From: CBDCWA01 sp965223255 | GTDB taxonomy: Bacteria > Pseudomonadota > Alphaproteobacteria > Rhizobiales > Hyphomicrobiaceae | Reading direction: 5' to 3' | Length of the DNA: 64,000 nucleotides | Assembly (NCBI GenBank): GCA_965223255.1 | Contig: CBDCWA010000004.1 | Coordinates: 682,001-746,000, forward strand | Shown here: piece after piece, positions 29,151-37,810 of the stretch | Layout of the letters: each line of letters opens with the position of its first letter | Numbering within the stretch: position 1 is the first letter of the stretch | Program-made: the position numbers and the translations under genes | Notes under the pieces: generated by a model | Database searches by the model: none | Seen by the model: only the letters and a program-made list of their open reading frames with translations | What the model was told of the DNA's origin: nothing

Positions 29151-29215
29151 ATAGCATATTGCGTCCTGCTCTGACCCAGACCGTGTTCACGGCTGATCCT
29201 TTTATTGAGATTTAT

Positions 29216-29896
29216 CTAGACCACCGCCGACAGGCGGTGCCACCCCTGAGACACATGTAAGCGCACCGCAGCTTCCGCGGCGCTCGCATCTTTGGCTTCC
29301 AATGCTTTTAGGATCTGCTTGTGCTCAGCATTTGAGACCTTGAGATTTTCCGGTTGGACAAGGCTGCGATGACGATAGAGACAGATTTGTCCGATAATCC
29401 AACGATAGCTGTCCCGCAAAGCCGGATTGGCGGCCGCCTCGACCAATGCGTTGTGAAAGGTTAAATTCAAGGAATAGTAGAGCGCGTGTTGGTGCTTATG
29501 AGCCGCAAGATCCATTTGATCTATCAATTCCCGAAAAATAATGAAGTTTTCCTCCTTTGCGCGTTCGGCCACAAGACGCCCGATCAAGCCGGCCAAGGCG
29601 CCGCGGACCTCATAAAGATTACGCAATTCATCGAGCGTCATCTCGCGGATAAAAAAGCCTTGATTGGTATTGCTGATGATGAGACCCGCCTGCTCAAGAT
29701 TGCGGCAGGCCTCGCGGACAGGCCCACGCGAGACCGACAGTTCTGCGGCTAAAGTGCTTTCGTTAATTCGGTCACCTGGCTGGAGCTCACCTGCTGTGAT
29801 CATTTGCTCGATCGCTTCGCGAACAATCGAGGTCAACGTCTTTTCCCGCCGATGATTGATTTTGGCCGCCACCTGGCGCGCTGTCGTGCTGGTCAT
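29216..29896 (-). CDS. GntR family (FCD) transcriptional regulator
   Basis: The 226-residue product has an N-terminal winged helix (GELQPGDRINESTLAAELSVSRGPVREACR in pieces, about residues 36-65) and an FCD ligand-binding domain with LYEVRGALAGLIGRL and FHNALVEAA, typical of FadR-subgroup regulators that bind small organic acids. I use the ATG at 29896; the frame extends 61 codons upstream but that part overlaps pdxA. It lies 55 bp after pdxA and before tctC, so it probably senses the island pathway's substrate. Confidence 0.9.
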   Translation of the reverse strand: MTSTTARQVAAKINHRREKTLTSIVREAIEQMITAGELQPGDRINESTLAAELSVSRGPVREACRNLEQAGLIISNTNQGFFIREMTLDELRNLYEVRGALAGLIGRLVAERAKEENFIIFRELIDQMDLAAHKHQHALYYSLNLTFHNALVEAAANPALRDSYRWIIGQICLYRHRSLVQPENLKVSNAEHKQILKALEAKDASAAEAAVRLHVSQGWHRLSAVV

Positions 29897-29924
29897 GGCC
29901 GACAGATTGTCCGCCAAAGCGCAG

Positions 29925-29937
29925 ACTGTCAACAATC
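29925..29937. promoter_or_regulatory. Candidate GntR operator before gntR
   Basis: ACTGTCAACAATC matches 12 of 13 bases of the site at 29138-29150. It lies in the 55-bp gap between pdxA and gntR, 28 bases before the gntR start, which suggests autoregulation. Confidence 0.5.
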
Positions 29938-29951
29938 TGAAATCGACTAAG

Positions 29952-31007
29952 TTATTCCGCTGCAGGTGCCGCCGCGGCTCGTTGCTTTGAAAGGGCAAGG
30001 CGAGCAGCCAGCCGAACGGCGGCTTCAAGCGCGCCCGTCGTGGCTTTCCCCTGGCCGACGATGTCGTAAGCCGTGCCATGCGCCGGAGTTGTAAACACTG
30101 TTCTCAGGCCGGCGGTTACCGTAACGCCTTTATTGAAACCACGCAGTTTGGTCGCGATCTGACCTTGGTCATGATACATGGCGACAACGCCATCGAACTC
30201 ACCCGCAAACGCTTTCAGATAAACCGTGTCTGAGGGAAACGGCCCAGTACAATCGATACCTTGTGCAGCCAGCCGCTCAACTGTTGGACGAATAATCTCA
30301 ATTTCTTCTGTGCCAAATAGGCCGTTTTCACCATTGTGCGGATTGAGTGCGGCAACAGCGATGCGAGGTTTCGCGATGCCGGCGCCTTGCATCGTTGCGT
30401 AGGCCAGTTCGATCGCGGCCTGGATGGTGGTGGGGTTGATTAATTGGACCGCCTCGCGCAGAGCGACGTGCGATGTCACCCGCGACATCCACTGGTTTTC
30501 GAGGACGTTCATCTCGCCAAAATGCCCCTTATGTCCCAACAAATCTGCAAACAGATTATGTTCGTCCTTGAATTTCCAACCACCATCCCAAAGGGCGCGT
30601 TTATTGAGCGGTGCAAAGGTAATCGCATCGAAATAGCCAGCTTGAGACATCTCGATTGCCGCCTTAAGCGTTTCGCCAGTGAGGCGTCCAGCCTCGGCAG
30701 ACGGCGCACCACGCGACAGCGTTGACGGATCGAAATTCTTGAGATCGACGACCGGTCGCCTGTCGGACGATGGATTGATAGACGAATAGGGCTCGTAGGT
30801 TTCATAGGCAAAAGAAACGCCTGCATCCTGCATGCCCATTTCCAATAAACGGGAATCGCCTACCACAATGAGCCGTGCCGCATCATCCAACCGGTCATCA
30901 CTCAGCGCCCGCGCCGCGATTTCCGGTCCAATGCCGGTGGGATCGCCCAACAAGAGCGCAACTGTGGGGCGTTCGTCGTCTGTTATGGCGTTAGTCATGG
31001 GCTGCAA
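29952..31007 (-). CDS. PdxA-family dehydrogenase (decarboxylating)
   Basis: The 351-residue product is a member of the 4-hydroxythreonine-4-phosphate dehydrogenase family: LLLGDPTGIGPEIAARAL near residue 17, FAPLNKRAL, TSHVALREAV, AALNPHNGENGLFG and the metal site MYHDQGQIATKL. Inside a carboxylate catabolic cluster with no other vitamin B6 gene, it is more likely a PdxA2-type sugar-acid-phosphate dehydrogenase, or a TphB-like diol dehydrogenase, than the B6 enzyme. It oxidises a hydroxyacid with NAD(P), often with decarboxylation. The C-terminus is Ala-rich. Confidence 0.85.
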   Translation of the reverse strand: MQPMTNAITDDERPTVALLLGDPTGIGPEIAARALSDDRLDDAARLIVVGDSRLLEMGMQDAGVSFAYETYEPYSSINPSSDRRPVVDLKNFDPSTLSRGAPSAEAGRLTGETLKAAIEMSQAGYFDAITFAPLNKRALWDGGWKFKDEHNLFADLLGHKGHFGEMNVLENQWMSRVTSHVALREAVQLINPTTIQAAIELAYATMQGAGIAKPRIAVAALNPHNGENGLFGTEEIEIIRPTVERLAAQGIDCTGPFPSDTVYLKAFAGEFDGVVAMYHDQGQIATKLRGFNKGVTVTAGLRTVFTTPAHGTAYDIVGQGKATTGALEAAVRLAARLALSKQRAAAAPAAE

Positions 31008-31139
31008 ATCCTATTAGGCAATTCATTCAGGCGCGGTGGCTGCCTCAAGATATTGGACGCACCACGGCAGCTTCCTTCGGGAGATGTTAGCATGCGTTGC
31101 GCTGATTGAAATCGAGCAATAAGGCGCGAACACCAAACA

Positions 31140-32549
31140 TCAGCGCCGTCGCAATGCCGACATAATACCATGAACATCGGGCAAGATGTCTATATCGGCC
31201 ACCATGTCGACCACCGATTTGGCCGCCGCCGTATCCCACTTTGCAAATTCAGCGCACTCTAGGAACTTTGTTGCGACTTCGTCATAACTCATTGGATTTG
31301 CCGGACTGCCTTTACCATAGTCTGCAACTCCCGAGATTGTTCGGCCGTCGGACATTTGAATATCGATATAGGTTGTCATTTTATGGTAGCCTGCGGCTTC
31401 AGCACGATCGTCGACGACAAAATCAACTTTTTCAATCATTGCCTTTACGTCGGGGCGGGCGACACACTCATCCGTAAATTCATTGAGGCCAGCGCGCCGG
31501 TCGAGCAGCAAGATGGCCATGCAGAATTCCATCGAAAACTTCGCCTGCAATTCGTCGCTCGGGCGATGGTGGATCAACGCATTCGGCATATTGTGATTGG
31601 TGCCGCACCGCACGTTGACGACTTGTTCCGGTTTGATGTCGTGCTCGCTTATCAGCCGCTGCATTTCCGTCATGCCAGGATGGGTCAGTGAACCCGAGGG
31701 ATGCGGCTTAATTGAAATGCCTGGCTCCGAGAATGTCCACGGCGCGCCAAGCTTGCCGACGATAGCATCCACGTCGAAGCCACCGCCCGCCGCACTAAAG
31801 AAGCCGCGGGGTGCCTCAAGAATCTTGTCGGTCGCCGTCCAACCATGACCGGCAAACTGTGCTGCGACCACGCCGCTCTCCGAGGACCGGCCGGCATGAA
31901 ATGGCTTGGTCATGGTGCCAAAGTTCTCGCGCAGTCCCGCTGATTGACTACCAGCAATCGAGAGTGACCTTTGCAGCGTTTCGACATCTTGGCCCATCAA
32001 TCGGCCGGCTGCCGATGCGGCAGCAAAGGTGCCGCAAGTCGCGGTAGAGTGAAAACCGGTCTGATAATGACGCGGATTTATGGCTTCTGAAATCTTGCAC
32101 TCGACTTCGACGCCCAAATGATAGGCAAGCATGACATCCTTGCCGCTGGCCCCGGTCGCTTCACCTAGGGCGAGTGCTGCCGGCAACGCCGGCGCGGTTG
32201 GATGGGTGAGGAGCCCATAAACCCGATCGGTTGCCACGGCGAGCTGGGTGTCATCATAGTCGTCAGCATGGATGCCGACGCCATTGGCAAAAGCGGCGAA
32301 CCGCGGCGCCACCTTTTTGGCCGAACCGATAACAGTGGCCGGTCCTTCACCGAGACTCAATCCATCCAGATGCTGGCGCACGATTTCTCCGGTTTTGGCG
32401 ACGGAGCCGGAAAGCGCCAGGCCCAGCCCATCCAGGATTGACTTTTTGCCGTTTGCAATAACGTCCTGGGGGAGATCGTCACTTTTCGTCGTCCTTACGA
32501 ACTCTGCGACAGACCGCGTCAAGCCTTCTGCGCGTGTATCAACGTCCAT
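31140..32549 (-). CDS. MmgE/PrpD family protein
   Basis: The 469-residue product belongs to the MmgE/PrpD family (2-methylcitrate dehydratase, cis-aconitate decarboxylase, iminodisuccinate epimerase). Typical segments are DGLGLALSG near residue 36, GIHADDYDDTQ (95), the HPTAPALPAALALGEATGASGKDVM region (115-140 in pieces), FHSTATCGTFAAASAAGRLMG and KPFHAGRSSESG. It acts without cofactor on substituted di- or tricarboxylates. It is divergent from the lyase gene with a 70-bp gap. The exact substrate cannot be read from the sequence. Confidence 0.88.
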   Translation of the reverse strand: MDVDTRAEGLTRSVAEFVRTTKSDDLPQDVIANGKKSILDGLGLALSGSVAKTGEIVRQHLDGLSLGEGPATVIGSAKKVAPRFAAFANGVGIHADDYDDTQLAVATDRVYGLLTHPTAPALPAALALGEATGASGKDVMLAYHLGVEVECKISEAINPRHYQTGFHSTATCGTFAAASAAGRLMGQDVETLQRSLSIAGSQSAGLRENFGTMTKPFHAGRSSESGVVAAQFAGHGWTATDKILEAPRGFFSAAGGGFDVDAIVGKLGAPWTFSEPGISIKPHPSGSLTHPGMTEMQRLISEHDIKPEQVVNVRCGTNHNMPNALIHHRPSDELQAKFSMEFCMAILLLDRRAGLNEFTDECVARPDVKAMIEKVDFVVDDRAEAAGYHKMTTYIDIQMSDGRTISGVADYGKGSPANPMSYDEVATKFLECAEFAKWDTAAAKSVVDMVADIDILPDVHGIMSALRRR

Positions 32550-32619
32550 TTTGCTAGCTCCCCTGGTCGCGTTTCGCTATCACTCCGGAAGCAGGCTTGT
32601 AAGACGGAGACAGAACGCC

Positions 32620-33531
32620 ATGTCAACCCCTGACGACAAATTGACTTCGAAGCGCCAGCGATTCCGCGCCATTTTGGACAGCGATGAAATGGCTGTTGTG
32701 CCCGGTGCCTATGATGCTCTGTCTGCGCGAATTATTGAATGTGAGGGCTACGGAGCAGTATTTGCCGGCGGCTACGCGGCCAATGCAAGCTTGCTAGCAG
32801 AACCGGATTTCGGCCAATCGAATATCGGCGATTATGCAGACCATTATGCGCGCATCGTCGCGGCGGTGAGCGTTCCGGTTTTTGTTGACGGCGACACCGG
32901 CTTTGGTAGTCACCACAATGTCCGCCATATGACCAAAAGGTTCGAAGCTGCTGGTGTTGCCGGCTTTTTCTTTAGCGACCAAGTATTTCCAAATCGCTGC
33001 GGCTATATGGACGGGGCCAGTCTCATTTCCCCTGAAGAAATGGTATCCCACATCCATGTTGCCGTTGCGGCCCGCCAAGACTCGGACCTCGTGATCGTAG
33101 CGCGCACGGATGCCTTGCGGACGGTTGGTCTTGACGAAGCCATTCGCCGAGCATGCCTTTATAAGTCAGCAGGTGCTGATGCGACTTTTGTTGTCGGAAC
33201 CGACACCATCGAAGACTTCCAACGTGTGAATGGCGATGTGCCGGGCGCACAAATCGCAAATATTTCGCATGCCAATCCAACTGGTTCGGCGTCTTTGGAT
33301 GCCTATCAGGCAGCTGGGGCAGCGATGGCAATTTTCCCTTCAGCGACTTTGTTTGCAGCTGCAGGAGCCGTGCGCAACGCATTGCGCACACTATCGGCAA
33401 CGCGTTCGTTTGAAAGCGTCGAGAGTGCGTTTATGAGCCTCGATGATTTCTATGAGACAGTTCGTTTTGACGATTTGAAACGTATCGAAGCAAATGCTCT
33501 GGCCGCCGGAAGCAAGCTTTTGGATGACTGA
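32620..33531 (+). CDS. Isocitrate lyase/PEP mutase superfamily lyase
   Basis: The 303-residue product is a TIM-barrel enzyme of the PrpB/2,3-dimethylmalate lyase/phosphonopyruvate group: VVPGAYDALSARI near residue 29, GYAANASLL, VPVFVDGDTGFG near residue 86, then FSDQVFPNRCGYMDG, IVARTDAL and AIFPSATLFAAAGAV. The catalytic loop keeps the Cys (RCG), but the usual K(K/R)CGH reads NRCGY and the preceding ED reads SD, so it is not a standard methylisocitrate lyase. It would cleave a 2-hydroxy acid to pyruvate or glyoxylate plus another acid. GGAG precedes the ATG at 32620. Confidence 0.88.
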   Translation: MSTPDDKLTSKRQRFRAILDSDEMAVVPGAYDALSARIIECEGYGAVFAGGYAANASLLAEPDFGQSNIGDYADHYARIVAAVSVPVFVDGDTGFGSHHNVRHMTKRFEAAGVAGFFFSDQVFPNRCGYMDGASLISPEEMVSHIHVAVAARQDSDLVIVARTDALRTVGLDEAIRRACLYKSAGADATFVVGTDTIEDFQRVNGDVPGAQIANISHANPTGSASLDAYQAAGAAMAIFPSATLFAAAGAVRNALRTLSATRSFESVESAFMSLDDFYETVRFDDLKRIEANALAAGSKLLDD

Positions 33532-33544
33532 AATTCGCGTGATG

Positions 33545-34615
33545 TCACTCCAAGAGTTCGGCAACCGCCTTACCGCATGCCACAGTGTCAGCGTTGCCGC
33601 CAAGATCCCTCGTGCGCAACGTCCGTTCCGCCAAAGAGCGCTCGACTGCTGTAACGATAGCCTTTGCTGCTTCCCCCTCGCCCAAATGATCAAGCATCAT
33701 TGCAGCCGACCAGATCTGGCCAATCGGATTAGCGATTCCCTGGCCGGCGATGTCTGGCGCTGTGCCATGCACCGGCTCAAAAAGGGATGGAAAATTGTTT
33801 TCGGGGTTTATATTGGCTGCCGGCGCAATGCCGATGGTGCCAGTGCAGGCTGGGCCCAGATCGGACAAGATGTCTCCAAACAAGTTGGAACCGACGACCA
33901 CATCGAACCAATCCGGATGCAGCACGAATTGTGCGGTCAAAATGTCGATATGATACTTGTCCCATTTGACATCGGGATAATTGCTGGCAACGGCTTCCAC
34001 TCGTTCATCCCAATAGGGCATGGTAATAGAGATCCCATTTGACTTGGTCGCCGACGTCAAATGCTTTTTGGGACGCTGTCGCGCCAATTCGAATGCATAT
34101 TTGACCACACGATCGACGCCGGTGCGCGTCATTATAGTTTGCTGTGAGACGAATTCACGATCCGTGCCAGCAAACATCCGACCACCGACCGAGGAATATT
34201 CGCCTTCGGTATTTTCTCGCACCACCACAAAGTCGATGTCGCCGGGTTTGCGATTCGCCAGCGGGCAATCGACGCCCAGCATCAGCTTTACCGGTCTTAG
34301 ATTGATGTATTGGTCGAATTCGCGTCGAAAGAGTACCAACGATCCCCAGAGTGATATGTGATCAGGCACGCGATCTGGCATACCAACGGCACCAAAATAG
34401 ATCGCATCATGGCCGCCGATCTGCGCCTTCCAATCGTCCGGCATCATCTTGCCGTGCTTTTCGTAATAATCGCACGACGCAAAATCGAACCAGTCGAGCT
34501 TTAGCTCATAACCATAAGCGGCAGCGGACTTTTCGAGAACCCGGAGGCCTTCCGGCACGACCTCCTTACCAATGCCATCACCCGGTATGACCGCAATACG
34601 ATACGTCTGCCCCAT
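33545..34615 (-). CDS. Tartrate/D-malate/3-isopropylmalate dehydrogenase family enzyme
   Basis: The 356-residue product is a beta-decarboxylating dehydrogenase: IAVIPGDGIGKEVVPEGL at the N-terminus, LRPVKLM, VVVRENTEGEYSSVGGR near residue 135, TSATKSNG, and the metal site NLFGDILSDLGP with EPVHGTAPDIAGQ. The TENTEGEY/VGGR pattern favours the TtuC/DmlA (tartrate or D-malate) branch over LeuB. It oxidises and decarboxylates a 3-substituted malate to a 2-oxoacid with NAD. The start at 34615 gives MGQTYRIAV; the frame runs 37 codons further without conservation. It converges with the lyase and follows the leuD-like gene by 28 bp. Confidence 0.9.
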   Translation of the reverse strand: MGQTYRIAVIPGDGIGKEVVPEGLRVLEKSAAAYGYELKLDWFDFASCDYYEKHGKMMPDDWKAQIGGHDAIYFGAVGMPDRVPDHISLWGSLVLFRREFDQYINLRPVKLMLGVDCPLANRKPGDIDFVVVRENTEGEYSSVGGRMFAGTDREFVSQQTIMTRTGVDRVVKYAFELARQRPKKHLTSATKSNGISITMPYWDERVEAVASNYPDVKWDKYHIDILTAQFVLHPDWFDVVVGSNLFGDILSDLGPACTGTIGIAPAANINPENNFPSLFEPVHGTAPDIAGQGIANPIGQIWSAAMMLDHLGEGEAAKAIVTAVERSLAERTLRTRDLGGNADTVACGKAVAELLE

Positions 34616-34643
34616 GGATTTTCCGCCCTTTGCCCTTACGACG

Positions 34644-35273
34644 TTAACTGCCTTTGTTGGGTATTGCTTGCAGCCACGGCTGTGTTTCAGCCATCCTTGC
34701 CTCCCACCTTGCAATGTCATCTGCATACTTCAGCGTCAAGCCGATGTCGTCTAATCCTTCCAGAAGTCGGAGACGGTCCGATTTGGCAATTTCAAAGTCA
34801 AAGCTTTTGCCGTCAGGGCCGGAAATGGTTTGATTTTGCAATGAGAGGGAGCAGGAATTGACACCGTTGTCCACCACAACAGAATCTGCAAATTCAATCA
34901 TCTGCTTTGCCTCAAGCGCCACCGGCAGGACACCATTTTGCAAACAGTTCTCATGAAAAAAAAGAGCAAAACTCGGCGCCACAACACACCTTATTCCAAC
35001 GGCCTTGATCGCCCATACCGCATGTTCTCGCGAGCTGCCGCAGCCAAAGTTGGCACCCGTGACGAGAAACGATGGGTTTTTGAATCGAGGCTGATTGAGC
35101 ACAAACGCCTCGTTTTTCCGGCCATCTTCGCCATAACGCCGATTGTAAAACAACAGATCCGCATAATCCTGGTCAAATGACGTGACATCGCCGACCGGCG
35201 CGATCTGATCAGTATTGATATCGTCCTCAAGAATAGCCACAGCCAAGCCCGAAACTTTATCGAGCGCCTCCAT
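34644..35273 (-). CDS. LeuD-like hydro-lyase small subunit
   Basis: The 209-residue product is the swivel subunit of an isopropylmalate isomerase-type aconitase: ILEDDINTDQIAP near the N-terminus, NPSFLVTGANFGCGSSREHAVWAIK (about residues 67-90, in pieces) and FFHENCLQNGVLPV. It pairs with the large subunit at 35273, with stop and start overlapping as TAATG. Together they would move or add water across a 2-substituted malate or maleate. In this catabolic setting it need not act on isopropylmalate. Confidence 0.9.
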   Translation of the reverse strand: MEALDKVSGLAVAILEDDINTDQIAPVGDVTSFDQDYADLLFYNRRYGEDGRKNEAFVLNQPRFKNPSFLVTGANFGCGSSREHAVWAIKAVGIRCVVAPSFALFFHENCLQNGVLPVALEAKQMIEFADSVVVDNGVNSCSLSLQNQTISGPDGKSFDFEIAKSDRLRLLEGLDDIGLTLKYADDIARWEARMAETQPWLQAIPNKGS

Positions 35274-36679
35274 TACGCACCCCCTTCCATCAACGTTCGG
35301 ACGTCCGTAATCCGTCCGGTGACGGCAGATGCCGCGGCAGTGGCCGGACTCGCCAGGTGGGTGCGCACACCCCGACCTTGTCGGTTCTCAAAGTTGCGAT
35401 TTGTGGTCGATACGCAGCGCTCCCCAGGCTTTCCAGTATCGCCATTGAGCGCGGCACACATGGAACATCCTGATTCACGCCATTGAAAGCCAGCTTCGCA
35501 AAACACTCTGTCGAGACCTAATGATTCTGCATCACGTTTGACCCGTTGCGAGCCAGGTACCACCCAGGCTTCGACCCCACTAGCTACTTTGCGGCCACGG
35601 ACAATATCAGCAGCGGCTTCAAGATCAGACAAACGGCTATTCGTGCAAGATCCGATAAACACGCGATCGACTTTCAATTCATCGACCTTTTTGCCAGGCA
35701 CCAGACCCATATAGTCAAGTGCACGCTGAGCAACGGCGCAGTTTTCCCTCATCGGCTCCGGTACACATCCATCGACGCCGATAACCTGGCCCGGGTCAGT
35801 GCCCCATGTAATTTGTGGCGCCAGAGCGTCGCAATCAATTTCACGGATATTGTCGAAGTCAGCACCATCGTCAATCTCGAATGAAGCCCAGTGTTCAAGC
35901 GCTTGCTGCCAGTCGGCACCGGCAGGCGCCCAGCGCCGACCCGCCAACCACTTATATGTTTTCTGATCAGGCGCTACGAGACCAGATCGGGCGCCCATCT
36001 CGACCGAAAGATTACATAACGTCATACGCGCTTCGATCTCCATCGCGCTAACGACAGGGCCTGCATATTCGAATACATACCCTTGACCGCCAGATGAACC
36101 GATCACCGAAATAATTTTGAGTGCAACATCTTTTGCTGAAACAAATTGCTCAAGATGCCCGTTAAGCATAATGCGCATTGATTTCGGTCGGCGAATGGCC
36201 ATCGTCTGCGTTGCAAGAATGTGCTCAAGTTCACTCGTTCCGCATCCAAAAGCCAATGCACCCAGTCCCCCGACTGTCCCGGCATGGCTGTCAGGCACAG
36301 CATGCGTCGCACCCGGCAACACCATTCCCAATTCCGGGGCAACGACGTGACAGATGCCGTGCTCATCATCATTTAGATCAAATACATGGATACCATGACT
36401 GCGGCTACGCTCCCGCATGGCGCGGATGAAATCTGCGCCGCGCGGGTTGGTGCCGTCATCCCGCCCTGGCGTTGTCGCAACTGTGTGATCAATGGCTGAA
36501 AAAGTGAGGTCTGGGCGGCGCACTTGCCGTCCTTTGTCAGCAAGCTTCTTGAACGCGTGAGGCCCATGCAAATCGTGGAGCACGTGCCGGTCGATGTAAA
36601 TGAGATCCCGTCCATCGGGACGCTGCGCAACCAAATGCGACTCCCAAATCTTTTCAAATAAGGAAAGTTGTGCTGCCAT
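35273..36679 (-). CDS. LeuC-like hydro-lyase large subunit (4Fe-4S)
   Basis: The product (468 residues from the ATG at 36679) is the large subunit of a LeuC/aconitase-type hydro-lyase: YIDRHVLHDLHGPHAF, AIDHTVATTPG near residue 65, PDSHAGTVGGLGALAFGCG near 130, then GSCTNSR and CSMCAALNGD, whose three Cys hold the 4Fe-4S cluster. It heads a leuC-leuD-dehydrogenase run on the minus strand. The pair resembles both LeuCD and dimethylmaleate hydratase DmdAB; the neighbours argue for a catabolic role. Confidence 0.92.
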   Translation of the reverse strand: MAAQLSLFEKIWESHLVAQRPDGRDLIYIDRHVLHDLHGPHAFKKLADKGRQVRRPDLTFSAIDHTVATTPGRDDGTNPRGADFIRAMRERSRSHGIHVFDLNDDEHGICHVVAPELGMVLPGATHAVPDSHAGTVGGLGALAFGCGTSELEHILATQTMAIRRPKSMRIMLNGHLEQFVSAKDVALKIISVIGSSGGQGYVFEYAGPVVSAMEIEARMTLCNLSVEMGARSGLVAPDQKTYKWLAGRRWAPAGADWQQALEHWASFEIDDGADFDNIREIDCDALAPQITWGTDPGQVIGVDGCVPEPMRENCAVAQRALDYMGLVPGKKVDELKVDRVFIGSCTNSRLSDLEAAADIVRGRKVASGVEAWVVPGSQRVKRDAESLGLDRVFCEAGFQWRESGCSMCAALNGDTGKPGERCVSTTNRNFENRQGRGVRTHLASPATAAASAVTGRITDVRTLMEGGA

Positions 36680-37113
36680 TGATCTCAACCTTTATCCATC
36701 TGATCGCAACTTTAGTCTTGGGCGCTGGCAACCGCAATGGTGGACCCGCCCGTTCGACCGATGAATTCAACTGATATTCTGGTAACCGCTATCACGTTCG
36801 AGCCGGTAACCCGGCATATGGGCGCCAGCAGCAGGGAGCGCCGAACCAATATCGGCAGCTATCGCATTTTGTTTGATTTGCATTGCTTACAGGACTGCAA
36901 GTTGACTGATCTGCATGGAGCGCCGAGATCATAATACCTTTTGGTTGTGAATGTCCGTTCCGGGTCAGCAAGCGAAGAACTTGATCTGAGTCGAACCCGA
37001 CCGATCTTGTCCCAAGACCGGTCCGGGCATGCTCTGCACGAGCTCCTCCGGGACGCGTCGTAAATGGAAGTTACTTACACATTGGTGAGGGGCTGACCTA
37101 AAACCATCCAAGA
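36680..37113. other. Spacer upstream of the leuC-like gene
   Basis: About 430 bp with no supported gene. It must contain the promoter of the leuC-leuD-dehydrogenase run. A hairpin with an 11-bp stem and one mismatch (36999-37009 with 37013-37023) may mark the end of the membrane-protein transcript to the right; it has no T run. I do not see the GntR motif found near tctC here. Confidence 0.4.
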
Positions 37114-37581
37114 TTAACCCCAGAACCGCCCCGACGCACCAGTTATGACAGTGATAAGGCCCAGAATTGTGTTGATGCCGACGATGCCGCGCATGGTATT
37201 CAGGTGTTTCGCTGTCAAGGCCCAATCGCTTGCCGCGACAGCGGCTCGAAAGTGCCGATAGGGAGCAAAGTATAGGAACACGAATAGTCCGATCATCACG
37301 AGCCCAAGCCCATGCATGATGTGAACGTATATTCCGGCGGTGCCGAAGCCACCGAAATGTTCAAACACCAGCACATAGCCCGACGCAGGCAGGGCGACGA
37401 CAGCAATCCAGACCCAAAAGAAGAAGCGAGAGAACACGTGACTCCACAGCGTCAGTCGCTGTGACGGTTCGAAGAAGCCCAGCGACGGACGCAGCACTGT
37501 GTAGGCAAAGAACATTCCGCCGACCCAGACGACTGCGCCAAGGGCATGGATAGAGATTGCGATAGATGATACGTCGAGCAT
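37114..37581 (-). CDS. CopD-like small membrane protein
   Basis: The 155-residue product has four hydrophobic segments. Its N-terminus (HALGAVVWVGGMFFAYTVLRP) matches the CopD/DUF-type integral membrane proteins, in which a His near the first helix and a second in HIMHGLGLVMIG may bind haem or metal. The function is unknown. It does not clearly belong to either flanking run. Confidence 0.65.
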   Translation of the reverse strand: MLDVSSIAISIHALGAVVWVGGMFFAYTVLRPSLGFFEPSQRLTLWSHVFSRFFFWVWIAVVALPASGYVLVFEHFGGFGTAGIYVHIMHGLGLVMIGLFVFLYFAPYRHFRAAVAASDWALTAKHLNTMRGIVGINTILGLITVITGASGRFWG

Positions 37582-37810
37582 TTTGTGAGCCTTTTCTGGA
37601 GACGTTGCTTCAGCGTTACCAAGCAGTGGGCAAGGGCCAACCCTAACCCTATGCCAGTATAAAATCTCGCGGATCGATGTTTGGTCGTCGCTGGTGTATC
37701 ATTTCCAGTGGACATATGCCGCTAATTGTCTCTAACGAGTCATGAGCGCGCGCCTCTATCTTCCTAGCTATCCTTTCGCGCGACAGCAACACCAGTCAGG
37801 AGATGCCGCA

